Assembly (NCBI GenBank): GCA_964567785.1
Contig: CAZMOK010000008.1
Location: 7,120 to 71,119, forward strand
Direction of reading: 5' to 3'
DNA length: 64,000 nt
Source: CAZMOK01 sp964567785
Lineage (GTDB): Bacteria; Bacteroidota; Bacteroidia; Bacteroidales; JAGOPY01
In this document: positions 16,174-25,257 of the stretch, piece by piece
Numbering within the stretch: the first letter of the stretch is position 1
How the letters are laid out: each line of letters opens with the position of its first letter
Position numbers and translations under genes: made by a program
Notes under the pieces: model-generated
What the model was told of the DNA's origin: nothing
The model's input: the letters and a program-made list of their open reading frames with translations, nothing else
The model's database searches: none

Positions 16174-16944
16174 ATGCAAGGAATATGCCTGCTCGGTGTT
16201 ATACCGGTTAGAAAAGAACCTTCACACAGATCTGAAATGGTTACCCAGCTCCTTTTCGGTGAACTTTTCACCGTGTTGGAAGAAAGGGAGGACTGGGTCT
16301 ACATTCTGGCCGGGTGGGACAACTACAACGGGTGGATCGAAAGAAAACAGGCGGAGATGCTAGATGAACCGGTATATGATTCACTGTTGAAAAAGAAAAG
16401 GCATTTTGTCACCAGCCTTCTGGCAGAAGTTAAGGGTGATAACGATAAGGCCTTCATGATCCCCTGCGGAAGCAGTCTGCTCAATCTTTCAGGCAACTAT
16501 TTTTCTATCGGAAAAAAGCAATTCAGTTTTTCCGGACAGGCAAGCGAGATCACGACACCCTCACCCCAACAAGTTACAGACCTTGCCCTTGGTTTCCTTC
16601 ATGCCCCTTACCTGTGGGGAGGCCGGACAATTCTGGGGCTCGACTGCTCAGGCTTCACCCAGGTTGTTTTCAAGGCCTTCGGAATAAAGATTCCAAGGGA
16701 CTCATCTGAACAGGCCCTTTCAGGCACCCCGGTGAATCTTATTTCGGAAGCTCAGGAAGGTGACCTTGCCTTCTTCGGAAACGGGGAAGGAGCCATAACG
16801 CATACCGGAATTCTGCTTTCCGAAAGCAAAATAATACACTCCTCCGGTTTGGTCAGGACAGACCAGATAGACCACCACGGCATATTTGACCTGTCATCAA
16901 GAAAATATACCCATAAGCTCAGGACGATATCCCGGATCCTTTGA
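16174..16944 (+). CDS. NlpC/P60 (C40) cysteine peptidase with SH3 domain
   Basis: The 256-residue protein has an N-terminal bacterial SH3-like domain (about 1-65), a linker region of similar fold, and a C-terminal NlpC/P60 domain from about 130. The catalytic triad is visible: Cys158 in LDCSGF, His210 in ITHTGI and the third polar residue His222 in IIHSSG. The layout matches gamma-D-glutamyl-L-diamino acid endopeptidases of the YkfC type that cut cell-wall peptides during recycling. No signal peptide is evident, which favours a cytoplasmic recycling role and goes with the MurNAc-recycling genes at 32-34 kb. Confidence 0.9.
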   Translation: MQGICLLGVIPVRKEPSHRSEMVTQLLFGELFTVLEEREDWVYILAGWDNYNGWIERKQAEMLDEPVYDSLLKKKRHFVTSLLAEVKGDNDKAFMIPCGSSLLNLSGNYFSIGKKQFSFSGQASEITTPSPQQVTDLALGFLHAPYLWGGRTILGLDCSGFTQVVFKAFGIKIPRDSSEQALSGTPVNLISEAQEGDLAFFGNGEGAITHTGILLSESKIIHSSGLVRTDQIDHHGIFDLSSRKYTHKLRTISRIL

Positions 16945-17018
16945 CGTTCATACCCCGTTGCTTCTTCTAAATTAATTCTAAATTGAACAAAACCAATCGT
17001 TCAATTATTTTAATTATC

Positions 17019-17026
17019 TAAATTTG
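17019..17026 (+). promoter_or_regulatory. promoter -7 element before the FMN riboswitch
   Basis: TAAATTTG fits TAnnTTTG; transcription would begin about ten bases before the aptamer at 17044. No clear -33 element was seen. Confidence 0.55.
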
Positions 17027-17043
17027 CAGCTACTTTAATGATA

Positions 17044-17159
17044 GATTCTTCGGGGCAGGGTGCAATTCCCGACCGGCGGTGAAAGTCCGCGAGTCCCAAA
17101 AGGGATTGAAACGGTGAAATTCCGTTGCCGACAGTAAAGTCTGGATGGGAGAAGAATTC
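17044..17159 (+). ncRNA. FMN riboswitch (RFN element)
   Basis: The conserved RFN core is plain: CGGGGCAGGGTGCAATTCCC, then GACCGGCGGTGA, AGTCCGCGAGTCC, and GCCGACAGTAAAGTCTGGATG near the end. The closing stem P1 pairs GATTCTTC (17044-17051) with GAAGAATTC (17151-17159). The element sits 96 bp before a TonB-dependent receptor gene rather than before riboflavin synthesis genes, so flavin would repress an outer-membrane receptor. Confidence 0.96.
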
Positions 17160-17207
17160 TGATCAGGTAATTCCTGTAATGCCACAGGTAGTGCTTTTGC
17201 TATCATT

Positions 17208-17240
17208 CTGCCCCGGTGATGACATCGGGTTTTGTTTTTT
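17208..17240 (+). terminator. riboswitch expression platform: terminator with competing antiterminator
   Basis: CCCGGTG (17212-17218) and CATCGGG (17223-17229) form a hairpin with an ATGA loop followed by TTTTGTTTTTT. The overlapping segment CTGCCCCG (17208-17215) is exactly complementary to CGGGGCAG at the aptamer's 5' side (17051-17058). With FMN bound, the 5' strand is held in the aptamer and the terminator forms; without FMN, the two 8-mers can pair as an antiterminator. Confidence 0.85.
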
Positions 17241-17254
17241 AATGAAGGAATGAT

Positions 17255-19831
17255 ATGAAAACGTACCTTAAAACTATCGCAGCACTATCGGTCTTCTTTC
17301 TCCTTTCAGTTACTTCTTATTCCCAGTCGATCATTACCGGGACAGTAGTGGATTCTGCATCCAACACCCCCCTGAACGGTGCAAATATCCTTATAAAAGA
17401 GGCCAACAGGGGCACAGTTTCAGATCTCCAGGGAAATTTCCGGCTGACAGCCCCCCAGGGCGCTGTTGGATTACGGATAAGCCTGGTGGGGTACAGATCA
17501 CATACTGAGGTTGTCAATATAAAAAGTGACAGGGATGTCGTTGATCTTGGCAAGATCACAATGACCCCCACCATAATCGGGCTTAATGAGATCAGGATCA
17601 TTTCATCGGCAGCTACCGAAAGAAAAACACCGGTTTCAGTTTCTACGATAAAATCCGATATAATCCAGCGACAGACCGGCGACAATCCATTCCCTGAAGT
17701 GATGAAGATGGTCCCGGGTGTCTATACCACCCGTACAGGCGGCGGATCGGGCGATGCAAACGTGAACATCAGGGGGTTCAAGCAGGAGAACGTGGCCCTG
17801 CTGCTCAACGGGGTCCCGATCAACAGCGTTGAAAACGGTCTCGTTTACTGGAACAACTGGATCGGCCTTACCGATATAACCCGCCAGCTCCAGGTGCAGC
17901 GTGGCCTCGGGGTTTCAAATGTTGCCCTGAACTCTGTGGGGGGCACCATCAACATCATTACAAAAACCACTGAAGCGGAGCAGGGCGGCAGTTTCAAATA
18001 CGACATCGCCTCATACGGCAATTACAAAGCAACCTTCAGCTACTCCACGGGACGTATGGAAAACGGATTGGCCGTGACATTCCTTGGATCAAGGTTCAAA
18101 GGGCCGGGTTACGTGGATGCCACCTACGTTGACGGCTGGGCCTACTTTTTATCACTGAGCAAGGACATTGGCAGGGACCATAAACTTGTCTTTACAGCGC
18201 TGGGCAACCCTGAGAGGCACGGGCAAAGGAATTTCCGGCTGTCGGTCGACGAATACCGGCAATACGGCCTCAAATACAACAAAGACTGGGGAGGTTACAA
18301 CGGAAAGATAGAGAACGCTTCCGAAAATTTCTACCACAAGCCGCACTTCAGCCTGAACCACTACTGGGACATAAGCGAGACAAGCTTCCTGGCCACTTCG
18401 GCATATTTTTCTTTTGGATACGGGGGAGGCAAGTGGACCGACACTTTTGGGAATAATCCCCGGATCTTCAGTTATTATAATCCTTCAGGTCAGATCGACT
18501 GGGAAAGGATCCATGAGGTCAATGCCACCAATACCGATACCTTTACCCTCGCAAACGGAAGGGATACAACAGGATACTCCATCAACGTACAGACAAATTT
18601 CCTGGCCAGCCACGTATGGACGGGTGTACTGTCGACATTCAGGCATAGATTCAACGACAACCTGGAACTCATGGCCGGGATACACGGAAGGTATTTCAAA
18701 TCAAAACTGCAGCAAAAGGTCAGGGACCTCCTCGGAGGCGGTTTCTACATAGATGATTATGCCTTTGCTGTTGACGGGGTGGCCGGAAGGGACCAGGTAA
18801 AACATGTGGGCGATATAGTTAAGGTCAACAACGGGGCCATGGTCAATTACATCGGGGGATTTGCACAGCTTGAGTACAACACTCCGCTGGTTTCGGCTTT
18901 TTTGTCGGGAACGCTCAACCATACCTGGTACAGGCGCGACGACAGGTACAATTATGTGGATAATATCTATTCACCAACAATCACACAACCCGGATTCGAT
19001 CTCAAAGCAGGCATTAATTTCAACATCAACGAGTATAACAATGTGTTTGTCAACGGGGGGTACTTTTCCAAGGCACCTTATTATAAGTTCGTATTTGCCG
19101 GGTTTAACAACACCCCTACCAGGGACCTCAGGAACGAAAAGGTGCAGGCGCTAGAAGCTGGCTATGGTCTGAATTACGTTAATACCAGGATCAGGATGAG
19201 CGCTTATCTTACGCTATGGTCAGATAAATCGATCATAACAAACGAATACAACCAGTTTGAGGACCCTTCGATGGTGCAGGGGCTGAATGCTGAGCATAAG
19301 GGGATAGAACTGGAAATAAGCCAGCAAGTTGGTAATTACCTTGAAATCGGTGGATTGGTGTCGATAGGCGACTGGAAATGGAAAAATGATGTTTCCGCAC
19401 TGCTTTTAAGCAATGAAAATGTGGTTGTGGACACCGTTGAGGTTTATGCCAACGGATTATATGTGGGTGATGCCCCGCAGACGCAGTTGGGTTTGTTTGC
19501 CAGCCTTAAGATCCTCAGGATGTTCGACCTGACCGGCAACTGGGTTTACTACAACCGCATGTATGCCGATTTCAGTCCTACCACCCGCACAGATCCCGGT
19601 GACAGACAGCAACCTTACCGCATACCCTCGTGGCATTCGCTCGACCTGCACCTGGGGTTTCCTTTTTCGATTGGCTCCATTGACCTGTATGGGAACATAA
19701 GCTGCTTCAATGTGCTCGACCATGAATACATCATCAGGGGTGAAGACGGGCCACGCCATAACCTTCATGACTTCAGAGGATTTTGGGGATTCGGAAGGAA
19801 TTTCAATTTCAGCCTGAAGATGTCCTTTTAG
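17255..19831 (+). CDS. TonB-dependent outer-membrane receptor under FMN riboswitch control
   Basis: The 858-residue protein has a signal peptide (about 1-23), a carboxypeptidase-like regulatory domain (about 25-110), a plug domain (about 120-240, with VNIRGFKQENVALLLNG and GGTINIIT) and a C-terminal 22-strand barrel ending in a terminal Phe. It is shorter than SusC proteins and has no SusD partner, so it is a small-ligand receptor. Placement directly behind an FMN riboswitch argues for uptake of riboflavin, FMN or FAD across the outer membrane. The ATG at 17255 is preceded by an AAGGAA at 17245-17250. A paralogue follows downstream. Confidence 0.93.
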   Translation: MKTYLKTIAALSVFFLLSVTSYSQSIITGTVVDSASNTPLNGANILIKEANRGTVSDLQGNFRLTAPQGAVGLRISLVGYRSHTEVVNIKSDRDVVDLGKITMTPTIIGLNEIRIISSAATERKTPVSVSTIKSDIIQRQTGDNPFPEVMKMVPGVYTTRTGGGSGDANVNIRGFKQENVALLLNGVPINSVENGLVYWNNWIGLTDITRQLQVQRGLGVSNVALNSVGGTINIITKTTEAEQGGSFKYDIASYGNYKATFSYSTGRMENGLAVTFLGSRFKGPGYVDATYVDGWAYFLSLSKDIGRDHKLVFTALGNPERHGQRNFRLSVDEYRQYGLKYNKDWGGYNGKIENASENFYHKPHFSLNHYWDISETSFLATSAYFSFGYGGGKWTDTFGNNPRIFSYYNPSGQIDWERIHEVNATNTDTFTLANGRDTTGYSINVQTNFLASHVWTGVLSTFRHRFNDNLELMAGIHGRYFKSKLQQKVRDLLGGGFYIDDYAFAVDGVAGRDQVKHVGDIVKVNNGAMVNYIGGFAQLEYNTPLVSAFLSGTLNHTWYRRDDRYNYVDNIYSPTITQPGFDLKAGINFNINEYNNVFVNGGYFSKAPYYKFVFAGFNNTPTRDLRNEKVQALEAGYGLNYVNTRIRMSAYLTLWSDKSIITNEYNQFEDPSMVQGLNAEHKGIELEISQQVGNYLEIGGLVSIGDWKWKNDVSALLLSNENVVVDTVEVYANGLYVGDAPQTQLGLFASLKILRMFDLTGNWVYYNRMYADFSPTTRTDPGDRQQPYRIPSWHSLDLHLGFPFSIGSIDLYGNISCFNVLDHEYIIRGEDGPRHNLHDFRGFWGFGRNFNFSLKMSF

Positions 19832-20034
19832 TTTTTTCTGCTATACAAGATTTCAACAAACTGTTAATAAAATGTTAACGTGATTCTCATATATATCTGA
19901 TTATCTGAAATATATATTGCTTACCATGATTACTAACCTTGTTATAAGTTTAACACAAAGTTAACAACCGGGCATACCAATATTTTTAATTTCGTCGCAC
20001 GATTAACTCGTCTAACCAAAAACAAAAAACAACT

Positions 20035-22549
20035 ATGAAACAGTTTTACAAGTTTGCTGCGATCGCAATCCTTTTGTTCATTTCGGCCGGGCTTTTAGGC
20101 CAGGGTTATGTTAAAGGTGTGATTAAGGACGCGGACACCAAAGAAGGATTAGTTGGTGCTACCGTATTTGTCAAAGGTACGACCACAGGGACTACCACAG
20201 ATGTCAGCGGGCTCTTTATCCTTAAAGTTGATGAAGGGACCTCGACCATCGTTGTGCAATTTGTTGGGTATAAAGCACAAGAATTCGAGGCTACTGTCAG
20301 TCAAGGAGAGACCCGGAACCTTGGTAATATCTTCCTTGAATCCACATCTTTCGGTCTCACCGGTATCCAGGTTATCGCCGACAGGGCCCAGGAACGTGAA
20401 ACCCCGGTAGCCCTCTCGAACCTCGACAAAAAAGAAATTGAACAGGTGCTGGGATCAAGGGACATTCCCATGGCCATGAACATCACTCCCAATGTTTATG
20501 CCACCATGCAGGGCGGCGGAGCCGGTGATGCCAGGATCAACGTCAGGGGCTTCAACCAGCGTAATGTTGCCATCATGATCAACGGTGTTCCCGTGAACGA
20601 CATGGAAAACGGCTGGGTATACTGGTCTAACTGGGACGGAGTNNNNNNNNNNNNNNNNNNNNNNNNNNNNNNNNNNNNNNNNNNNNNNNNNNNNNNNNNN
20701 NNNNNNNNNNNNNNNNNNNNNNNNNNNNNNNNNNNNNNNNNNCTTCGGGGCAAGCTGGAACATCAATTCCAAAAACAGGCTGGAACTTTATGCTATCGGC
20801 GCTCCGCAGCGTCACGGACAGAACCTGTACAAGCAGAACATAGCTGCTTATAGCCACGAATACGCCAAAAGTCTTGATGACTACGACGAAGCTGCACTGG
20901 ATGCCTTCCCGGAAGACCCAGCAGGACGCTATTACAATCAGAACTGGGGAACAGTAGACGAGAAATATGACGGCCAGCAGGAGTGGAACGGTAAGCTGCA
21001 CGACAGGTACAGCAAGAAGCTTCTCAACGAAAGGGAAAACTACTACCACAAGCCACTCGTTAACCTGAACTGGTACTCCATGTTCAGTGAAAAGGTATCA
21101 CTCTTCACCACAGCTTATTACTCAGGCGGTAAAGGTGGCGGTACCGGGACTTACGGCAGCATGAGATGGGATTACCGTGGTCCTTCAAGGGTTGTCGACT
21201 GGGACGCAACCATTGATCGCAACATGGAAACCGACACTGCCAGGGGTATACTCAGGAACAGTATAAACAACCAGTGGACACTGGGTATCCTATCAAAACT
21301 GAAATGGAGGGCTAGCGAGAGGCTCAGCTTTTCACTGGGTATCGACGGACGCACTGCTGAGATCGAGCACTACAGGACGGTACGTGACCTCCTGGGAGGA
21401 CAGTTCTTTATTTATGACGGTAATGACTTCGATACCGAAGATCAATACAGAAAAGTGCGCGGAGATAAAATTGCCTATAACTTCACCAATACGGTTAACT
21501 GGATTGGCGGTTATGCCCAGGGTGAATACAAAACCGAAAAGTTGACAGCATATGCTATGGCTGGTTTTTCAGGTATTAAATACGGATATACCAACCATTT
21601 TACGATGACGGATGCAGGCACTGAACTTACTGCGGAAACAGATTTTATTACAGGATACCAGGTTAAGGGTGGCGCCAATTTCAACGTCACTGAGCAGATC
21701 AACGTTTATGGAAACCTTGGGTATGTATCCAAGGTGCCTATCTTTGATGCCGTGATCAACGACCGTGATGCCACTGTGGCCGAAAACCCTGAAAATGAGA
21801 AATTCACCTCGTTCGAAGTGGGCGGTCAGGCAGCAAGCGCAAACCGTAAGTTCGTTGCCAGCCTCAACTTCTACTATACTACCTGGATGGACCGTACAAG
21901 GAACATCGGTATTGTCCTCGAAGACGGCTCAGAAGGTTTCATTTTTATCCAGGGAATGGATCAACGTCATTATGGCTTAGAACTTGAAGGAAAGTGGATC
22001 CCCACAACCTGGCTTGAAATCCTTTTTGCAGGATCGATCAACAACTGGACTTACCTTAGTGATGTAACGGGTGAATACAAAGATTACCAAAACCCTGATG
22101 GTGAGACAATTTTTTATAACTATTATGTTGAGGGCCTCAAAGTTGGTGATGCCCCCCAGACACAAGGCATCCTCGGCATTACCTTATATCCGGTCAAACA
22201 ATGGCGTTTCCAGGTGCTCCTGAGGAATTACATGGATCACTATGCCGATTGGGATCCCTTCTCAAGGACCGAAGAAGACAGGCAGCAGGTATGGAAAGCA
22301 CCGGCTTATACAGTTGTTGACATTCATACATCATACGATATACCTCTGGATGGTGACCTCCAGCTTCAGCTCTTTGGTCACGTTTTTAATGTATTTGACA
22401 ATGTGTATGTACAGGATGCTGTAGATAACAGCCGTTACAATTCATACAACAATGACGAAGGCATCGTAAATCCGCACTCGGCAGATGCCGCTGAGGTGTT
22501 CCTCGGTCTGCCGTTCCACTTCAATGTTGGTGTACAACTGAGATACTAA
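20035..22549 (+). CDS. second TonB-dependent receptor, paralogous, interrupted by an assembly gap
   Basis: Before the gap there is a signal peptide, a carboxypeptidase-like domain and the first part of the plug (INVRGFNQRNVAIMINGVPVN); after it comes the barrel through to RY at the C-terminus. It resembles the riboswitch-controlled receptor throughout, sharing VYW-N-W, G-x-P-x-x-HGQ, DLLGG-x-F and GDAPQTQ. The reading frame differs by one across the 100 N, but since gap length is arbitrary this is not evidence for a frameshift. By comparison with the paralogue about 93 residues are missing, so the real gap is near 280 bp. It has no riboswitch and follows a 200-bp spacer, so it is transcribed separately. 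Confidence 0.88.
20643..20742. other. assembly gap (100 N)
   Basis: Exactly 100 N inside the second receptor gene, in a stretch where the adjacent paralogue is similar; misassembly or collapse between the paralogues could explain the break. Confidence 0.99.
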
Positions 22550-22570
22550 TAATATTTGACAGAAATAGAA

Positions 22571-22602
22571 AAGGCTGTCCGCTCAGGGCGGCCTTTTTTT
22601 GT
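22571..22602 (+). terminator. rho-independent terminator after the second receptor
   Basis: AAGGCTGTCC pairs with GGGCGGCCTT (two G-U pairs) around a GCTCA loop, followed by T7. Confidence 0.88.
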
Positions 22603-22636
22603 TTGAATTGAGTAATTTTATGACTTTATGTGGCAG

Positions 22637-22736
22637 NNNNNNNNNNNNNNNNNNNNNNNNNNNNNNNNNNNNNNNNNNNNNNNNNNNNNNNNNNNNNNNN
22701 NNNNNNNNNNNNNNNNNNNNNNNNNNNNNNNNNNNN
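22637..22736. other. assembly gap (100 N)
   Basis: Exactly 100 N in the spacer before the pyrophosphatase gene. It abuts a 7-bp tandem array at 22737, which probably broke the assembly. Confidence 0.99.
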
Positions 22737-22778
22737 AACACTAAACACTAAACATTAAACATTTAGCACTAAAAACCA
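22737..22778. repeat. heptanucleotide tandem array, unit aacacta
   Basis: Units aacacta, aacacta, aacatta, aacattt, agcacta, aaaacca run from the edge of the gap towards the pyrophosphatase start at 22786. The left part is hidden by the gap. Confidence 0.85.
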
Positions 22779-22785
22779 GTTAATC

Positions 22786-24021
22786 ATGATCAAATACATT
22801 CCCCTGCGTACAGCCGCTCTTTTCCTCCTGGCAGGAATACTCCTTTCCTGCACAAATACCAGGCAGGAAGAGGTTTCGGAAAACTACCTCATCATGCTAT
22901 CCATGGATGGCTTCAGGTGGGACTATACGGATAAAACAGAGACCCCGAACTTCGACAGGATCGCATCAGAAGGGGTTAAAGCTGAGTCACTCAAACCTTG
23001 TTTTCCCACAAAGACCTTTCCCAATCACTATTCCATTGCCACAGGGCTTTACCCCGATCATCATGGTATAGTCCAGAACAGCTTTTACGATCCTGAAATG
23101 GATGCCTACTATGCCATCAGGGACAGGCAAGCGGTTGAAAACGGGGAATTTTACGGCGGGGAACCCATCTGGAATACCGCTGAAAAACAGGGAGTGAAAG
23201 CAGGTTGTTTCTTCTGGGTGGGATCCGAAGCAGACGTACAGGGAATGTATGCTTCGTACACTAAAAAATACAACCACGACCTGCCCTTCAGCCAGCGGGT
23301 TGACAGCGTGGTCGCCTGGCTTGAACTGCCAGAAGAAAAACGCCCCCGTCTGATCATGTGGTACATGCACGAGCCCGACAGTAAGGGCCACTATTACGGC
23401 CCTGAAAATCCCGGCCTTATGCCCACGATCACCACCCTGGACAGTCTGCTTGGGGTTTTTCTCGACCATTTGGAAGAGCTGCCTATATACGAGGATATCA
23501 ACATAATAGTCACCTCCGACCATGGAATGGGGCAAACGAGCAACGAACGGGTCGTGTATCTTGATGATTATATTGAAGAAGAATGGTTCTCAACAATCCA
23601 GGGGTACAATCCCACTTATCTGTTCAAGGTTAAGGAGGAACATCGTGAAAATGCCTTCAATGCCCTGAAGGAAATAGAGAACGTTTCTGTTTGGAAACAT
23701 GGAGAGGTTCCTGAAAGGCTGCACTACGGCACAAACCCCAGGACCCTCGATTTCATCCTGGTGGCCGACAGCTCCTGGAGTGTGGGATGGAGAAAGGATG
23801 AAGGAAGGTTCGATGGCGGAGCCCACGGATACGACAACAGCAACAAAGACATGCATGCCATGTTCTATGCCATGGGGCCGGATTTCAGGGAAAACTACAT
23901 ACACCCGACTTTTGAGAATATTGATATCTATCCCCTCATAGCAGAGATCCTTGGCCTTCAACCGGCAGAAGTGGACGGAAAGCTGGAAAATGTAAAAGAA
24001 ATGTTGGTTAATGAACAATGA
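22786..24021 (+). CDS. nucleotide pyrophosphatase/phosphodiesterase (NPP/ENPP family) lipoprotein
   Basis: The 411-residue protein has a lipoprotein signal with lipobox Cys22 (ILLSC) and one NPP domain of the alkaline phosphatase superfamily. Metal ligands and nucleophile are recognisable: LSMDGFRWDY, the nucleophile Thr77 in FPTKTFPNH, MHEPDSKGHYYG, TSDHGMG and GGAHGYDN. NPP enzymes cut pyrophosphate or phosphodiester bonds of nucleotides such as FAD, NAD and dinucleotides, outside the cytoplasm. Its place after two related TonB receptors, one flavin-regulated, suggests FAD cleavage before uptake; the substrate is inferred. A 7-bp repeat begins within its last codons (atgaaca at 24011). Confidence 0.9.
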   Translation: MIKYIPLRTAALFLLAGILLSCTNTRQEEVSENYLIMLSMDGFRWDYTDKTETPNFDRIASEGVKAESLKPCFPTKTFPNHYSIATGLYPDHHGIVQNSFYDPEMDAYYAIRDRQAVENGEFYGGEPIWNTAEKQGVKAGCFFWVGSEADVQGMYASYTKKYNHDLPFSQRVDSVVAWLELPEEKRPRLIMWYMHEPDSKGHYYGPENPGLMPTITTLDSLLGVFLDHLEELPIYEDINIIVTSDHGMGQTSNERVVYLDDYIEEEWFSTIQGYNPTYLFKVKEEHRENAFNALKEIENVSVWKHGEVPERLHYGTNPRTLDFILVADSSWSVGWRKDEGRFDGGAHGYDNSNKDMHAMFYAMGPDFRENYIHPTFENIDIYPLIAEILGLQPAEVDGKLENVKEMLVNEQ

Positions 24022-24074
24022 ACAATGAACAATGAATAATTAAGAGTGAATTATTTACTATTTACTATTTATCA
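24011..24074. repeat. two heptanucleotide arrays, units atgaaca and tttacta
   Basis: atgaaca occurs three times plus atgaata (24011-24038), starting inside the last codons of the pyrophosphatase gene. Then tttacta, tttacta, tttatca (24054-24074) run into the aroC ATG. The two arrays differ in sequence but share the 7-bp period. Confidence 0.85.
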
Positions 24075-25147
24075 TGGCGGGAAATTCTATCGGTACTTTA
24101 TTCAGGCTCACCACCTTCGGTGAATCACACGGGGCCGCTGTTGGTGGCGTGATCGATGGCTGTCCGCCGGGGATTGCCATGAGTGAGCAGATCATTCAAA
24201 AAGAACTCGATCTTCGGAAACCCGGTAACCGGCCGGGTTCAACAACCCGTAAGGAGGAGGATAAGGTGGAGATCCTGTCAGGGGTGTACCAAGGGATTAC
24301 AACCGGGATGCCCCTCGCCTTCCTTATCAGGAACACAGGACAGAAGAGTGATGAATACGATGAACTGGAAAACATCTACCGCCCGTCGCATGCCGATTAC
24401 ACGGTTGAAAAACGGTTCGGTATCCGCGATCACAGGGGCGGCGGCCGGTTATCAGGAAGGGAGACCGTTACCCGTGTTGCTGCAGGGGCCATTGCAAAAG
24501 TTTACCTTGAGAAGGAAAAGATAGAGGTGATCGCTTACACCTCATCTATCGGGGGTATACATATTGAAAAAGAAAGGTCAGCCATCAGGCGTAAAGAGGT
24601 TTTCGATTCCCCTGTGAGGTGCCCTGATGAAAAGGCATCCCTCAAAATGGCGCAATACCTGGAAGAGTTACGGGAGCAGGGAGATACCGGGGGCGGAACG
24701 ATCAACTGTATTGTCAGGGGTATTCCGGCAGGACTGGGCGATCCGGTGTTCGACAAGCTGCATGCCCTGCTGGCCAAAGCAACACTGAGCATAGGAGGGG
24801 CCAAAGGGTTTGAAATAGGTGAAGGCTTTGCAGCGGCTCAAATGAAAGGCAGCGAACACAACGACGAATGGATAAATGAAAACGGTGTCATAACGACAGC
24901 TTCAAACCATTCAGGGGGTGTGCAGGGAGGGATCTCCAACGGTGAAACGATATGGTTCAGGGTTGCCTTTAAGCCTGTTTCATCCATTGCTAAAGACCAA
25001 AAAACTGTCGACCGTGACGGGAATGAGATCGTTTACCATGGAGGGGGAAGGCACGATGTGTGCATAGTCCCGCGTGCCGTTCCAGTTGTTGAAGCCATGA
25101 CCGCGCTTGTCATCGCAGATCAACTGCTGCTCAGTAAAAGCTTATAA
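24074..25147 (+). CDS. aroC: chorismate synthase
   Basis: The 357-residue protein has the chorismate synthase signatures GESHGAAVGGVIDG, DHRGGGRLSGRET and, near the C-terminus, HDVCIVPRAVPVVEAM. The enzyme eliminates phosphate from EPSP to give chorismate, the branch point for aromatic amino acids and quinones, and needs reduced FMN. That cofactor need is a weak functional link to the flavin-uptake genes just upstream. The start codon is embedded at the end of a 7-bp repeat array. Confidence 0.97.
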   Translation: MAGNSIGTLFRLTTFGESHGAAVGGVIDGCPPGIAMSEQIIQKELDLRKPGNRPGSTTRKEEDKVEILSGVYQGITTGMPLAFLIRNTGQKSDEYDELENIYRPSHADYTVEKRFGIRDHRGGGRLSGRETVTRVAAGAIAKVYLEKEKIEVIAYTSSIGGIHIEKERSAIRRKEVFDSPVRCPDEKASLKMAQYLEELREQGDTGGGTINCIVRGIPAGLGDPVFDKLHALLAKATLSIGGAKGFEIGEGFAAAQMKGSEHNDEWINENGVITTASNHSGGVQGGISNGETIWFRVAFKPVSSIAKDQKTVDRDGNEIVYHGGGRHDVCIVPRAVPVVEAMTALVIADQLLLSKSL

Positions 25148-25154
25148 AAATAAT

Positions 25155-25257
25155 AGTGATTAGTGTTTAATTTTGAACCCCACACCCCACACCCCATACC
25201 TCATACCTCATACCTCATACCTCATACCTCACACTCCATACCTCACAACTCACACCT
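25155..25257. repeat. heptanucleotide tandem array, unit catacct (11 units)
   Basis: Eleven contiguous 7-bp units span 25181-25257: cacaccc twice, catacct five times, cacactc, catacct, cacaact, cacacct. Two further units (agtgatt, agtgttt) lie at 25155-25168. The array covers the stop codon of the convergent DUF349 gene (25250-25252). Confidence 0.92.

Noticed and set aside
20035..22549. frameshifted pseudogene of a TonB receptor
   Set aside because: The frame change coincides with a 100-N placeholder whose length is arbitrary; both parts are otherwise intact.
25181..25257. possible CRISPR array
   Set aside because: The units are 7 bp and contiguous; there are no spacers and no cas genes nearby.
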